Shown here in pieces: positions 32,601 to 41,541 of a DNA stretch of 64,000 nt; position 1 is the first letter of the stretch, and the number at the start of each line of letters is the position of its first letter. Location of the stretch: positions 868,001-932,000 of the forward strand of contig CAVQEG010000001.1 of NCBI GenBank assembly GCA_963711465.1, given 5' to 3'. Origin of the DNA: CAVQEG01 sp963711465 (GTDB lineage: Bacteria; Bacteroidota; Ignavibacteria; OLB7). The notes under the pieces are model-generated. The model saw only the letters and a program-made list of their open reading frames with translations, made no database searches and had not been told where the DNA came from. The position numbers were made by a program, and so were the translations under genes.

Positions 32601-34737
32601 GGGCTTCCTTTGGATTTATACTCCCGTCGGTTCGCACCAGATCGCCCTCGAAGGATGGGGCATCTATCCGTTCCTCCGCATCGAACCGGACGATCCGAGC
32701 AACCTGCGGGTGCGCCTGGGCATGACACGGCGTCTGCGCATCAACATCACCAACGATGGCGACGACACCTCCCACGTATCGAGCGCCACGATCGCCGGTG
32801 ACGCATCGTTCTCCAATCCGAACGTGGGAGCGTTTCCCGTGACGCTGGGCGTCGGTGAGAGCATTCCGATCGAAGTCGACTTCACGCCCGACCGGCTCTG
32901 TGAACATGCGGCGCAGATCACACTGCACGGTGAGGGAATTCAGGGCATCTACGCGCCCGCCGATACGGTGGTTCATTTCGCCGCGTTCGGCGTCGTTCCG
33001 ATGCTCGGTTCGCGTCGGCCCGAAGTCAACTTCGGCGTTCGACCCCTTGGTTCGATCAACGACACCGTGACGACGGATTTCCTCGGCAACATGGACTTCA
33101 CCGGAACGATCGACAGCTGTCTGGATGCCACCGAGATCGACCGCATGGAACTCACAGGCGCCGATGCCTCCAGCTTCAGTGTCAGCGTTCCGCAGAATCT
33201 CGATTCGTTGATCGCGCTTCCTGCGAACACGTTCCAGGACCTCGCGATCACGTTCAATCCGCAGCGACTCGGACTTCACGAGGCCGACCTCGTCGTTCAC
33301 TTCGACGGCTCGCCGGATTCCACCTACGTCGTACACCTGCTCGGCACCGCTTCGAATCTCCCGGTCCGGTATGGACCCGAACCCGACATGGTGGAGCTCG
33401 ATTTTGGACGGGTGCGGATCGGCACCTCGCGGGATTCGCTGTTCACTGCCCGCAACGTTTCCGAGGAAACGCTGCGCTTCGACGAGATCCGTTCGTCGCT
33501 TCCGGCGGAGCTGCAGATCGTCTCTCCCCTCCCGTCGCAGCTGCCGATCGATGTCCCGTCGGGCGACTCGGTCACCATTCGGGTGCGATTCGCTCCGACG
33601 ACTCCGCAGGGCGTTCGCTCCGCATACGTGGTCTTCCGCAGCGGCGGCGTTGCCGACAGTTCCTTCGCATTGCTCGGCACGGCTGTCGACGAGCGGATGC
33701 GGGCGGAGCCCGACACTGTCGACTTCCGACGGCGCACGGTCGGATCGATCAACGACACGGCGGTGAGCCTTATCAACGAACCGACGCCCGAGGCACCGCT
33801 TGCCGCGTTCATCGACACGGTCGCGATCGATCAGGCGGTGATCGTTTCCGGCGGCGCGCAGTTCCAGGTGATCTCCGCACCACCGTTGGTTCCGGGACCC
33901 GGACGTGATTCGATTCTGATCCGCTTCACTCCCAGCGGACCGAGCGGGCCGGTCCAGGGACTGCTTCGCATCTACCACAGCGGCCGGACCGATTCGCTCG
34001 ATGTCGTTCTCAACGGATACGTCGTCGGCGAGGAGCTCACACTCGCCGCCGATCTCGGAGCGGACCAGACGTCGAGGCCAGGCGCGACCGTCGTCATTCC
34101 GATCTCCCTCGATGGTGATCTCGCCGGTTACAACGTCGACACCATCGATGTGCGCCTGCGATTCCGTCGAACGATGCTGCGGCCGACGGCTGTCGGCGCA
34201 GATCAGCCGGGTGCGACCGCGACGCTGCTCACGCCGACCTCGCCGAACGCGCCCGATGGAGAGCAGATCGTGCGCATCGCATCGAACGCTCCGCTCACGT
34301 CCGGTGCAATGGCGAGCGTCGCATTCGATGTACTGGTCGGAGATGCGCTTGCCACCGAGGTGGTGCTCGACTCGATCGGATCGCCCGGACCGGTAGCGCT
34401 AGCGGTACGGGCCGACAGCGTGACGGTGACGATCGACGACTTCTGTGACGCCGCACAGCGCCTGGTGCGCTTCGGCTCGACGCAGGCGATCAAGGCCGTA
34501 CCGAATCCCGCACACGACCGCATGGGTATCGCCTGGACCGTTCCGGCACTGGAGCCGACGCGCGTCGCGATCTACGACGCCGACGGTCGCGAGGTCCTCG
34601 TGTTGATGGATCGCACCGCCCTTCCCGGAACGTATACGGCTGACGTCGATCTGAGCCAGCTGCCTGCCGGCGCGTACTACTGTGTCCTGCGCGCGGGACG
34701 ATTCATCGAAACCACGACCATCCAGGTGACCCAGTGA
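29614..34737 (+). CDS. Giant secreted surface protein: YCF48/BNR repeats, choice-of-anchor D domains, T9SS sorting tail (pair B)
   Basis: A 1707-residue exported protein built like the one at 14452. It has a signal peptide (about 1-25, MALRYRIHPAIAMIACTLWC) and a propeller-like region with Asp-box repeats (HTLDGGSSW, TSDGGRNW, TTDGGRSW, STDGGATW). About ten choice-of-anchor D beta-sandwich domains follow (for example LDFGNVPVNTPT, VDFRRRTVGSINDTAV) in residues 370-1500. The last 80 residues form a type-A T9SS sorting domain (AVPNPAHDRMGIAW, LPAGAYYCVLRAG, TTTIQVTQ). It is likely displayed on or released from the cell surface. Its stop overlaps the GTG start of the OmpA-like gene. Ligand unknown. 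Confidence 0.9.
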   Translation: MALRYRIHPAIAMIACTLWCLSAAAEPSLGGTWQALQPPSTPLPDLTDASFSTSDSGFVCGSRSSRGVLFHTLDGGSSWSAITLPGSPAPLNDLDLSTSSPFGVVAGDSGYVAVTSDGGRNWTDRSIGWTTWPSGGHVEAVTFTDSLHGWAVGRALSGSGPRFAATTDGGRSWAPVAQSATPANNLYDVGFITSTRALAIGTGRPPRLSRSTDAGATWTRFDTLSIGALEDGSSKSMYVLSSINGGATVFAAGGKPFPRRYAELRLSTDGGATWMPTAMSQNPVRYPDPIGGLHAESRNVLLAATQGGQIELSRDGGSTWMGDTVPGSVGSADLHRFSLAPDNTIYVVGDGGRILRSRLVPRARLHLEAEDTIDICPGSRRTTSLALADDGTANLRVADIAPVTSAPSSDVAVSVTSAPTLVDAGDQVHVDVDVEAAPGARPGLRRDTLLVRSNDGNAPTTEAVPMLLRVSSCSLSVNKTADAGSALVNVGTSVSFDSLFVNNSDCDIAVDSVTMRFGTHFSVITYDTDVPIGEYMGAILIQFIPKTTCDLTDYIRVYYNGGSFIQTQITGRGIAPVFETNPPDTLDFGNVPVNTPTARDLAMRDPGPCSAQTTLTGFTIRGAAASLFSTTFTASVSSPVRIDPDDSVVAPVSVTVTAIGRVTAYVVIDHNAPNGSHDTVWLVANGVRADVQMANTIIDFGTRGVGGVYDSTLTGFIDNDGGVDLTVTGVRKLGVDTAYFSYVGPSPPFTIAAGEKQTITVRFLPDVARTYTARLAFDASFSDGTSRVPTVALSGTAQWAIIDAGKPDMLFLSVPVNTCLKVTRYLHNVGRVPLHIDTIAVEPDPGFPGDEGFFSVVAPIVPPETVIPPDDSLKVVVQYCPTRAGFNQAQLHIVSNTQRGVDTVLLKGTGQAASFSEVTQVLFDSTRVGLTDDTVITRFIYNDQPGPLVIDSVRVTGGPDVLPFDVATPVDGTTVASGDSLSITLRFAPRRRNRNQGFLWIYTPVGSHQIALEGWGIYPFLRIEPDDPSNLRVRLGMTRRLRINITNDGDDTSHVSSATIAGDASFSNPNVGAFPVTLGVGESIPIEVDFTPDRLCEHAAQITLHGEGIQGIYAPADTVVHFAAFGVVPMLGSRRPEVNFGVRPLGSINDTVTTDFLGNMDFTGTIDSCLDATEIDRMELTGADASSFSVSVPQNLDSLIALPANTFQDLAITFNPQRLGLHEADLVVHFDGSPDSTYVVHLLGTASNLPVRYGPEPDMVELDFGRVRIGTSRDSLFTARNVSEETLRFDEIRSSLPAELQIVSPLPSQLPIDVPSGDSVTIRVRFAPTTPQGVRSAYVVFRSGGVADSSFALLGTAVDERMRAEPDTVDFRRRTVGSINDTAVSLINEPTPEAPLAAFIDTVAIDQAVIVSGGAQFQVISAPPLVPGPGRDSILIRFTPSGPSGPVQGLLRIYHSGRTDSLDVVLNGYVVGEELTLAADLGADQTSRPGATVVIPISLDGDLAGYNVDTIDVRLRFRRTMLRPTAVGADQPGATATLLTPTSPNAPDGEQIVRIASNAPLTSGAMASVAFDVLVGDALATEVVLDSIGSPGPVALAVRADSVTVTIDDFCDAAQRLVRFGSTQAIKAVPNPAHDRMGIAWTVPALEPTRVAIYDADGREVLVLMDRTALPGTYTADVDLSQLPAGAYYCVLRAGRFIETTTIQVTQ

Positions 34738-36776
34738 TTCAGCGGCCGTCCATCCCGCCGAGATTCGTCGCGGCCTACGCAGCGCTTGCTCTGCTCCTTG
34801 TGTCGACACCCGCCGCGAGGGCCCAGGACGACTTCGACCCGCAGTACCGGGGTCAGGAAGTGATGCCGGGGTATGTGGAATTCGGCCTGGACCCGCGCCT
34901 CATCATGACCACACCGCTCGGCAGCGTCGCCTCCGTCCGCGACGCCGAACCCTGTTCGGAAGATCTCGGCGGCGCCGCGCGATTCGGGCCCGGTCTCGGC
35001 GCCTTTGCCACGTACGTCTTCAGCGGTCCGGCCGAACCGATGGGATTCGTGTTGCGCGGCATCCGCCTGGCCGTGGGCTTCGACGACCTGAGCAGTCGCT
35101 TCACCGCGCCATTCAGCGCGACGGCATTCGACACGGATATCGGCGCCTACGTCCCGATCGAACACCAGTTCATCGCCGAGTTCGATCTCCGCTACCTGCG
35201 CTCCGCGGTCGAAGCCGACATGGCACTGAGCAGCGCCATCCACGTGCGTGCCGGCGCCTCGGTGGGCATTCCCCTGAGCGGGTCGTCCATCGAGCAGGAG
35301 CAGATCGTCAGTCCGTCGAACGAGACATTCCTCGACGGCTCGCAGGAGCGCACCATCTCAGGTTCCGACGGTGACCTCGCGGATCTCGGCCTGAGAATCG
35401 GCGTGGCGGCTACCGCGGCGTATCGCCTTCCCCTCGGCGCACGCACGTTTGCCGAAGCGAACCTCGGCGTCGACCTCGGTCTGACGCATGTGCAGCCCGA
35501 CTGGTCGCCGCTGGTGCTCCAGGCGGGCATTGCGATCGGATACGGACTTGTGCCGACCAAAGCGCCGCCGCCGCCGCCACCGGTCGTCGAGGCCCCCCCT
35601 CCTCCTCCGCCGCCGTTTACTGCAGACATCGACGTGACGGTGCAGGCCGATCAACTGCCAATCGAGATGCGCCGACAGATCGTGGCCCGCTACATCCCGA
35701 TCATCCCGGTCGTGTTCTTCGAACAGAATCAGTCACAGATGCCCGACCGCTATGAGCTCCTCGACTCTCCGTCGGCGGCCGATGCATTCTCGACGGCATC
35801 CCTTCCTGCGGAGGCCGATCAGATGCACCATCACGTCCTCGACGTCATCGGACTTCGACTGCGGGAGCATCCGAAGGCGCGCGTGACGCTGACGGGTACG
35901 ACGAGCGAGGATGAATCCGATCGCGCGGCGCTTGCGCGACAGCGGGCAGAGCGGGTCGCATCGTACCTGCATGACATCTGGGGAATCGAGTCGAAGAGAG
36001 TCAACGTGCAGTCGCGGGTGTCTCCGGCGGTCGCGTCCAACTCGCAGTACGCAGAGGGGCGTGCCGAGAATCAACGCGTCGAACTCGAGTTCTCCGACGA
36101 GGACGTCTACTCCCCCGTCCAGCTTCGATCGGTCGAGCCGGTCGAGAAGCCCGAGGCAATAGGATTCGGCGTGAGCGTCACGGCGTCGCGAACGGTGAGC
36201 TCGTGGGCAATGCGCATCCGCACGCCGGATGCCACCATCAAGGAATTCACGGGTACCGGCACTCCGCCACAGCACCTGCAGTGGGATCTGACGCAGAACG
36301 ATCGCGAGATTGCCCTCTCCCGCGGTGAAGTCGACTACAGCATGGACCTGACCGACGACCTCGGTCGGAGCGTCTCATCGACTCCGCGGCCGATTCCACT
36401 GCGTCTGGACACGACAGTGAGCGTTCGCACCTCCGCATCGCTGAAGGCGAACACGGCGGAATTCCTCCTGGTCACCTTCGACTACAACCGCGCCGTGCTC
36501 ACCTCGCGTGGACGGCGCGAGCTGCGCACGATTCTCGAACGCATCGGCGACAGCTCGTCGGTCGAGATTACCGGCTACACCGACGAACTCGGCGACGCGC
36601 AGCGCAACCGCGAGCTGGCCGAACAGCGGGCGCGGCTCGTTGCGACGATGCTGCCGAAGAACGTGGAGGTGACCGCCCGTGGAGCCGATCCGGCCGAGGC
36701 ACCATACAGCGGCAAGCTGCCCGAGGGACGCTTCCTGAGTCGAACAGTGAGGGTGGTGATCAACAACCCGAAGTAG
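34734..36776 (+). CDS. OmpA-family outer-membrane protein with two OmpA-like domains (pair B)
   Basis: A 680-residue exported protein starting with GTG, which overlaps the upstream stop (GTGA at 34734-34737). A signal peptide (about 1-31, ending RAQDD) is followed by a barrel-like region (about 40-275), a polyproline hinge (APPPPPPVVEAPPPP) and a diverged OmpA-like module (PVVFFEQNQSQMPDRY, RVTLTGTTSEDES). The C-terminal OmpA module has LVTFDYNRAVLTSRGRREL and VEITGYTDELG. It shares its full architecture with the protein at 12405, including FF(D/E), MPDRY/IPDRY and the closing LPEGRFLSR. Probably an outer-membrane/peptidoglycan anchor working with the adjacent T9SS protein; that link is inferred from the two conserved gene pairs. 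Confidence 0.9.
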   Translation: MIQRPSIPPRFVAAYAALALLLVSTPAARAQDDFDPQYRGQEVMPGYVEFGLDPRLIMTTPLGSVASVRDAEPCSEDLGGAARFGPGLGAFATYVFSGPAEPMGFVLRGIRLAVGFDDLSSRFTAPFSATAFDTDIGAYVPIEHQFIAEFDLRYLRSAVEADMALSSAIHVRAGASVGIPLSGSSIEQEQIVSPSNETFLDGSQERTISGSDGDLADLGLRIGVAATAAYRLPLGARTFAEANLGVDLGLTHVQPDWSPLVLQAGIAIGYGLVPTKAPPPPPPVVEAPPPPPPPFTADIDVTVQADQLPIEMRRQIVARYIPIIPVVFFEQNQSQMPDRYELLDSPSAADAFSTASLPAEADQMHHHVLDVIGLRLREHPKARVTLTGTTSEDESDRAALARQRAERVASYLHDIWGIESKRVNVQSRVSPAVASNSQYAEGRAENQRVELEFSDEDVYSPVQLRSVEPVEKPEAIGFGVSVTASRTVSSWAMRIRTPDATIKEFTGTGTPPQHLQWDLTQNDREIALSRGEVDYSMDLTDDLGRSVSSTPRPIPLRLDTTVSVRTSASLKANTAEFLLVTFDYNRAVLTSRGRRELRTILERIGDSSSVEITGYTDELGDAQRNRELAEQRARLVATMLPKNVEVTARGADPAEAPYSGKLPEGRFLSRTVRVVINNPK

Positions 36777-36812
36777 CCGCGCTCACGTGGCGGCGGTGGA
36801 CGCATTCTCCGC

Positions 36813-36836
36813 GAACGACCGACTGGTTGGTCGTTC
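36813..36836. terminator. Weak hairpin between convergent genes
   Basis: An 8-bp inverted repeat (36813-36820 with 36829-36836) with an 8-base loop lies between the OmpA-like gene (+) and meaB (-). It overlaps the end of meaB and has no clear T-tract. Confidence 0.35.
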
Positions 36837-37806
36837 ACATTTCGACGTGGCCGACCAGTCGGCGGGCTACCTCGAGCGGTGATTCGGTGCGATTGACGAG
36901 TGCAGTCATGGCTGCCTCCAACGCGTCGTCACGCTCGGGGGTCCAGAATCCGTGGTGCAGCAACCGCTCCACCAGTTGGCGAACGCGCTCCCGTTCGCGT
37001 TCGGCGCGTTTGTGCTCGAGCGTTCCGAATTCAACCATGTGGTGATGGTGCTGTTCGATGCTCGCCGCGAGTGTCTCGATCCCGTCGCCGGTCGTTCCGA
37101 CGGTCCGCACCACGTCCGGAATCCACTCCCCCTTCGCATGGGTGATCCGCAGCGTGAGGATCGCCTTCAATGCCGCCACCGCCTGATTCGCTCCCTCGCG
37201 ATCGGATTTGTTGAGCGCGAACAGATCGGCGATTTCCATAAGGCCCGACTTCATGGCCTGAATCGAATCGCCCGACTCAGGCACGAGCACGACTACCGTC
37301 GTGTCGGCCGCACGTGCAACATCGAGTTCCGACTGGCCCACGCCGACGGTTTCCATGATTACGATATCGAATCCCGCCGCATCGAGCAGGTCGGCAACGT
37401 CCTGCGCCTTGGTGCTCAATCCCCCGAGACTGCCGCGCGTCGCCATCGACCGGATGAACACATCCTTGTTGAGCGATTCCGACTGCATCCGGACGCGATC
37501 ACCGAGGATTGCGCCACCGGTGAACGGCGACGTGGGGTCGACGGCGATCACGGCGACGCGGTGACCGGCACCGCGATAGTGGCCGATGAGCTTTTGGGTG
37601 AGCGTCGACTTTCCGGCTCCCGGAGGACCGGTGATTCCGATCCGATACGCCCGACCGGTATGACGATAGAGCCGAGCGAGCAGTCCTTCCCATCCGCGCC
37701 GTTCGTTCTCCAGCATGGAGATGCCGCGCGTAATTGCCAGCCGATCGCCGGCGAGGATCCCCTCGACCCCCGCTTTCCGCTCAGTCGTCGCCCCGTCATT
37801 GGACAT
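36835..37806 (-). CDS. meaB: MeaB/ArgK-family GTPase (methylmalonyl-CoA mutase chaperone)
   Basis: P-loop GTPase that loads and protects adenosylcobalamin-dependent acyl-CoA mutases. Visible are Walker A GPPGAGKSTL (about residues 57-66), VAVIAVDPTSPFTGGAILGDRVRM, the Asp/Glu-containing IVIMETVGVGQSE and the guanine-specificity segment FALNKSDREG. Start ATG 37806 is preferred because the longer frame adds non-conserved residues; the resulting 323 residues fit the family. No mutase gene is in the window, so its client must be elsewhere. It is divergent from the acyl-CoA ligase gene. Confidence 0.93.
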   Translation of the reverse strand: MSNDGATTERKAGVEGILAGDRLAITRGISMLENERRGWEGLLARLYRHTGRAYRIGITGPPGAGKSTLTQKLIGHYRGAGHRVAVIAVDPTSPFTGGAILGDRVRMQSESLNKDVFIRSMATRGSLGGLSTKAQDVADLLDAAGFDIVIMETVGVGQSELDVARAADTTVVVLVPESGDSIQAMKSGLMEIADLFALNKSDREGANQAVAALKAILTLRITHAKGEWIPDVVRTVGTTGDGIETLAASIEQHHHHMVEFGTLEHKRAERERERVRQLVERLLHHGFWTPERDDALEAAMTALVNRTESPLEVARRLVGHVEM

Positions 37807-38065
37807 GGTTGCGCAAGATTGTCGGTGATTCGGCCGGACGCTCGGTCGCTCCGCTTCGCTCACGGTGCAGCGACACCCGGCCTCGTGCAAAGCCTTCAAG
37901 ATACCATCGCATCGACATTGGCATCACGCGCCACCAGGGAACGCCGAAGCTGTCGACACCGGCACGTGATTGGGCGCGGGCGTTGCGATGCCTCCCGCAA
38001 CGGCGGTAGCGCGGACCGCCCGGTGGCTCGTTTCGGTTGTACCTCGCATCGTATCTTGAGAGTCT

Positions 38066-39754
38066 ATGGACGTTCAAGACCTCGTCAATGCTGCCCGCAG
38101 CCTCGATGGCGTCCCGCTCACGCGTTCGGCCCTTCCGGCAGGTTCGCTCGGAACGCTCGTCCGCGATCGCGCCATGGCCGATCCTGATAGAATCTGGATG
38201 GTCTACTATGACGCCGAAGGAACGCGGTCGGAGATCACGTTCGGTGAATTCGCCGAGCGGATATCGGCGACGGCCGCCTACCTCAAGGCGCATGGTATCG
38301 GACGCGGAGACCGCATTGCCACCGTCGCGCACAACCACCCCGACACCGTCGTGCAGTACTTCGCAGCATGGTGGATCGGCGCCACCGTCGTTCCCATCAA
38401 CGTCGGCGAAGACGACGATCGCATCGGCTACATCCTCTCGAACTCGAGGACGAAGCTGGCGTTCGTGCGCGAGGAGTACCTCGGGCGGGTCGTTGACATC
38501 CGGAGTACAATTAATGGATCGTTCGACCTCGTTGTCTGTGGTGACACACGCGACGATCTCCCCTGCTTCGAGGAGGTGCTGTCGGACACGTCCGCTCCGC
38601 GCCCCGAACCGCTAGCGGATTTGATCGATGAGGAGTGTCTGATCGTCTACACCAGCGGCACGACGGGCAACCCGAAGGGCGTCCGACTCGCGCATGGGAA
38701 CGTCCTCGCCGACGCTGCCGGCATCGCTGATTGGCACCGAATCGACGAGCGGACGCGCATGATGTGCGTCCTGCCGATCCATCACGTCAACGGTACGGTC
38801 GTCACCCTGGTCACGCCGATGGTCGCCCACTCCAGCGTGGTGCTCAACTGCAGATTTCAATCGCACTCGTTCTTCCAGCGCGTGGCAGCCGAGGGCGTCG
38901 CAGTCGTATCGGTCGTTCCGACACTGCTGGCGTTCCTCATCGGCGCGGACATCGACACGGCGCAGCTCGACCTTGGCGCCTTCCGCCACGTGATCTGTGG
39001 CGCCGGCCCCCTCACCTGCGAACTTGCCGAGCGATTCGAGCAGCGATACGGCGTGCCGATCATCCACGGGTACGGCCTGTCGGAGACCACGTGCTACAGC
39101 TGCTTTCTGCCGGTGTCACTCGATGAGGAGGTGCGCCGTGCGTGGCTGACGGGGCATGGATTCCCGAGCATCGGCGTCCCGATCCCGCAGAATCAGATGG
39201 CCATTCATGACGACCACGGCAATGAGGTCGGCGAGGCAGAGCGCGGGGAAATCGTCATTCGCGGCCACAACGTGATGCTCGGCTACGATTCGAATCCCGA
39301 GGCCAATGCCCACGCATTCGCCCACGGTTGGTTCCGCAGTGGTGATGAAGGGTTCAGCATCCAGGGCGAGGACGGCCATCGGTATTTCTTCATCACGGGT
39401 CGACTCAAGGAGCTGATCATCCGTGGCGGCGTCAATATTTCTCCGCTTGAAATCGACGAGGTGATCAACTCCCATCCCAAGGTGGATGCGGGAATTGCGG
39501 TTGGATTCGAGAACACGTGGTACGGTGAGGAGGTCGGCGCATTCGTCCGGCCCGCCGATCCGTCGCTCACCGCCGAGGAGCTCCTTGGGTTCTGCCGGAC
39601 GCATCTGCCATACCACAAGGCGCCGAAGGTCGTCGTATTCGGCGACGACATTCCCGTGACCTCAACGGGCAAGTACCAGCGCAATCGCGTCCGCGACCGC
39701 TTCGACGAGCATCGCCAGACGCAGTTTCGCGAAGCCCGCCCCTCGAAAATCTAG
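38066..39754 (+). CDS. AMP-forming acyl-CoA synthetase/ligase
   Basis: Adenylate-forming enzyme (ANL superfamily) that activates a carboxylic acid with ATP and joins it to CoA. Motifs: P-loop LIVYTSGTTGNPKGVRL (about residues 192-208), A5-like HGYGLSETTCYS, A7 WFRSGDEGF, A8 GRLKELIIRGGVNISP, and the catalytic Lys in the closing STGKYQRNRVRD (about 535). Length 562 is typical. The substrate (medium- or long-chain fatty acid, or a carnitine-like acid) cannot be read. It lies 76 bases before recN and is divergent from meaB. Confidence 0.92.
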   Translation: MDVQDLVNAARSLDGVPLTRSALPAGSLGTLVRDRAMADPDRIWMVYYDAEGTRSEITFGEFAERISATAAYLKAHGIGRGDRIATVAHNHPDTVVQYFAAWWIGATVVPINVGEDDDRIGYILSNSRTKLAFVREEYLGRVVDIRSTINGSFDLVVCGDTRDDLPCFEEVLSDTSAPRPEPLADLIDEECLIVYTSGTTGNPKGVRLAHGNVLADAAGIADWHRIDERTRMMCVLPIHHVNGTVVTLVTPMVAHSSVVLNCRFQSHSFFQRVAAEGVAVVSVVPTLLAFLIGADIDTAQLDLGAFRHVICGAGPLTCELAERFEQRYGVPIIHGYGLSETTCYSCFLPVSLDEEVRRAWLTGHGFPSIGVPIPQNQMAIHDDHGNEVGEAERGEIVIRGHNVMLGYDSNPEANAHAFAHGWFRSGDEGFSIQGEDGHRYFFITGRLKELIIRGGVNISPLEIDEVINSHPKVDAGIAVGFENTWYGEEVGAFVRPADPSLTAEELLGFCRTHLPYHKAPKVVVFGDDIPVTSTGKYQRNRVRDRFDEHRQTQFREARPSKI

Positions 39755-39830
39755 GCCGATCTGGGAGCGCCGGGTGACTGCCGACGGTTGCCCGTTCCCT
39801 CGACTAGGCGGCCATGGATTCGCTACCGAC

Positions 39831-41534
39831 ATGCTCAAGACGCTCTACGCAAAGAACTACGCGCTGATCGACGAAGTGCAGATCGCGTTCACCGGTGGAC
39901 TCAACATCCTCACGGGTGAGACCGGCGCGGGCAAATCGATTCTCATCGATGCGCTCGGCCTCATTCTCGGTACGCGTGCCTCGGCCGATACCGTGCGACA
40001 AGGAGCCGGAAAGGCGATCGTGGAGGGAATCTTCACGCTCTCGGACAACGATTATGTCCGGCAGCTGCTTCGCGACAACGACTACGACGATGGCGACGAA
40101 CTCATCGTCCGGCGCGAAATCACCACGCGGGGCGGCTCCCGTTCGTTCGTCAACGACTCTCCCGCTCAGCTGTCGTTCGTGCGCGACATCGGTGACCACC
40201 TGGTCGACCTTCACGGACAGCACGAACATCAGTTGCTGCTGCGCCAGGAGACGCATGTCGGGCTGCTCGACAGCGCCGGCGGGCTGGAGCATCTCGTTCG
40301 CGAGTTCGCCACCAGGTTCGCCCGACTGGCGGAACTGGAGCGGGAGCTCGACGGCACCAGACGGCGGGAACAGCAGTTGAAGGACAAGGTGGAATTCCAC
40401 CAGTTCCAGCTCTCGGAAATCGACGACGTCGATCCCCAGCCTGACGAGGATGTCGCCCTCGAGCAGGAGCTTCGGATTCTCGAGAACTCCGAGCGCGTCG
40501 CCGAACTGGCCTCGACGTTGTATTCGGTGCTCTACGACTCGGAGCATTCCGCCCGCGACCAGATGATCCGTGCGGGGAACCTCCTCGAGCAGCTCGAGCA
40601 CATTGATCCGGGTTTCGGCGAATACCGCTCGGAGTGCCACTCCGCCTCGGTGATCATCCAGGAAATCGCGCACCACCTGCAGCGCTACTCCGCCGGGATC
40701 GACTATTCCCCCGAACGCCTGGAGCTGAAACGCGAGCGCCTGTTGAAGCTCAACGGACTGCGCAAGCGCTTCGGCGGCACGCTGGAGGCGACCATCGAGT
40801 ACCGCAATCGGATCGCCGAAGAGATCGAACTGGCTGAGAACTTCGATAGCACCATCAGGCAGATGGAATCCGCCATCGACGAACTGCGTGCTCAGAGCGG
40901 CGAAGCAGCGGCGAAGCTCTCGAAGAAGCGCACGGAAATGGCGCGGAAGATCGAGCGTGCAATCGAACGCGTGCTGAAGACGCTGGGTATCGAACACGGA
41001 AGATTCGTCATCCACGTCGAACCGCTCGAGGCCGATGGTCCCGGCGTCGGCACGGTGCGCAATGACGGCCACTGGTTCCAGGCGACCGCAACCGGGATCG
41101 ATCGGGTGGAGTTCTTCATCTCGACCAACCTCGGCGAGGAGCCGAAGCCGCTGGTCCGTGTCGCCTCCGGTGGTGAGGTCAGCCGGGTGATGCTTGCGCT
41201 CAAGACGGTGCTGGCCAAGCACAGTCGACTGCCGATCCTCGTCTTCGATGAGATCGACACGGGAATCTCGGGGAGAATTTCGACCAAGGTGGGAGCGACT
41301 ATGCGCAACCTGGCCGACTTCCACCAGATCATCGCCATCACGCATCTGGCGCAGATCGCTGCGCAGGCACACACGCACTTCGTCGTCGAGAAGTCCGTGC
41401 AAAAGACGCGGACGGTGACGTCGGTGCGGCGGCTGACGGCCGAGGAGCATACCCGGGAAGTGGCGCGGCTGATGAGTGGTGAGAATATTACCGAGTCGAG
41501 TCTGAAGATGGCCAGAGAGCTGATCGGATCATGA
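39831..41534 (+). CDS. recN: DNA repair protein RecN
   Basis: SMC-like ATPase for double-strand break repair. It has the N-terminal ABC half with KTLYAKNYALIDEV and Walker A TGETGAGKSI (about residues 28-37). A long coiled-coil middle (about 150-370) follows, and then the C-terminal half with signature VRVASGGEVSRVMLALK and Walker B ILVFDEIDTGISG (about 467). Start ATG 39831 is chosen over an upstream GTG (39774) since family members begin directly with this segment; 567 residues is normal. It is followed 7 bases later by the HD hydrolase gene. Confidence 0.96.
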   Translation: MLKTLYAKNYALIDEVQIAFTGGLNILTGETGAGKSILIDALGLILGTRASADTVRQGAGKAIVEGIFTLSDNDYVRQLLRDNDYDDGDELIVRREITTRGGSRSFVNDSPAQLSFVRDIGDHLVDLHGQHEHQLLLRQETHVGLLDSAGGLEHLVREFATRFARLAELERELDGTRRREQQLKDKVEFHQFQLSEIDDVDPQPDEDVALEQELRILENSERVAELASTLYSVLYDSEHSARDQMIRAGNLLEQLEHIDPGFGEYRSECHSASVIIQEIAHHLQRYSAGIDYSPERLELKRERLLKLNGLRKRFGGTLEATIEYRNRIAEEIELAENFDSTIRQMESAIDELRAQSGEAAAKLSKKRTEMARKIERAIERVLKTLGIEHGRFVIHVEPLEADGPGVGTVRNDGHWFQATATGIDRVEFFISTNLGEEPKPLVRVASGGEVSRVMLALKTVLAKHSRLPILVFDEIDTGISGRISTKVGATMRNLADFHQIIAITHLAQIAAQAHTHFVVEKSVQKTRTVTSVRRLTAEEHTREVARLMSGENITESSLKMARELIGS

Positions 41535-41541
41535 GTCTACC

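Noticed and set aside
31498..33978. Very long open frame on the minus strand (826 codons)
   Set aside because: It lies wholly inside the giant surface protein gene, is full of Arg, Asp and His typical of an antisense frame in GC-rich DNA, and matches no family.
39804..41450. Long minus-strand open frame opposite recN
   Set aside because: RecN on the plus strand is certain; the antisense frame has no motif or start signal.
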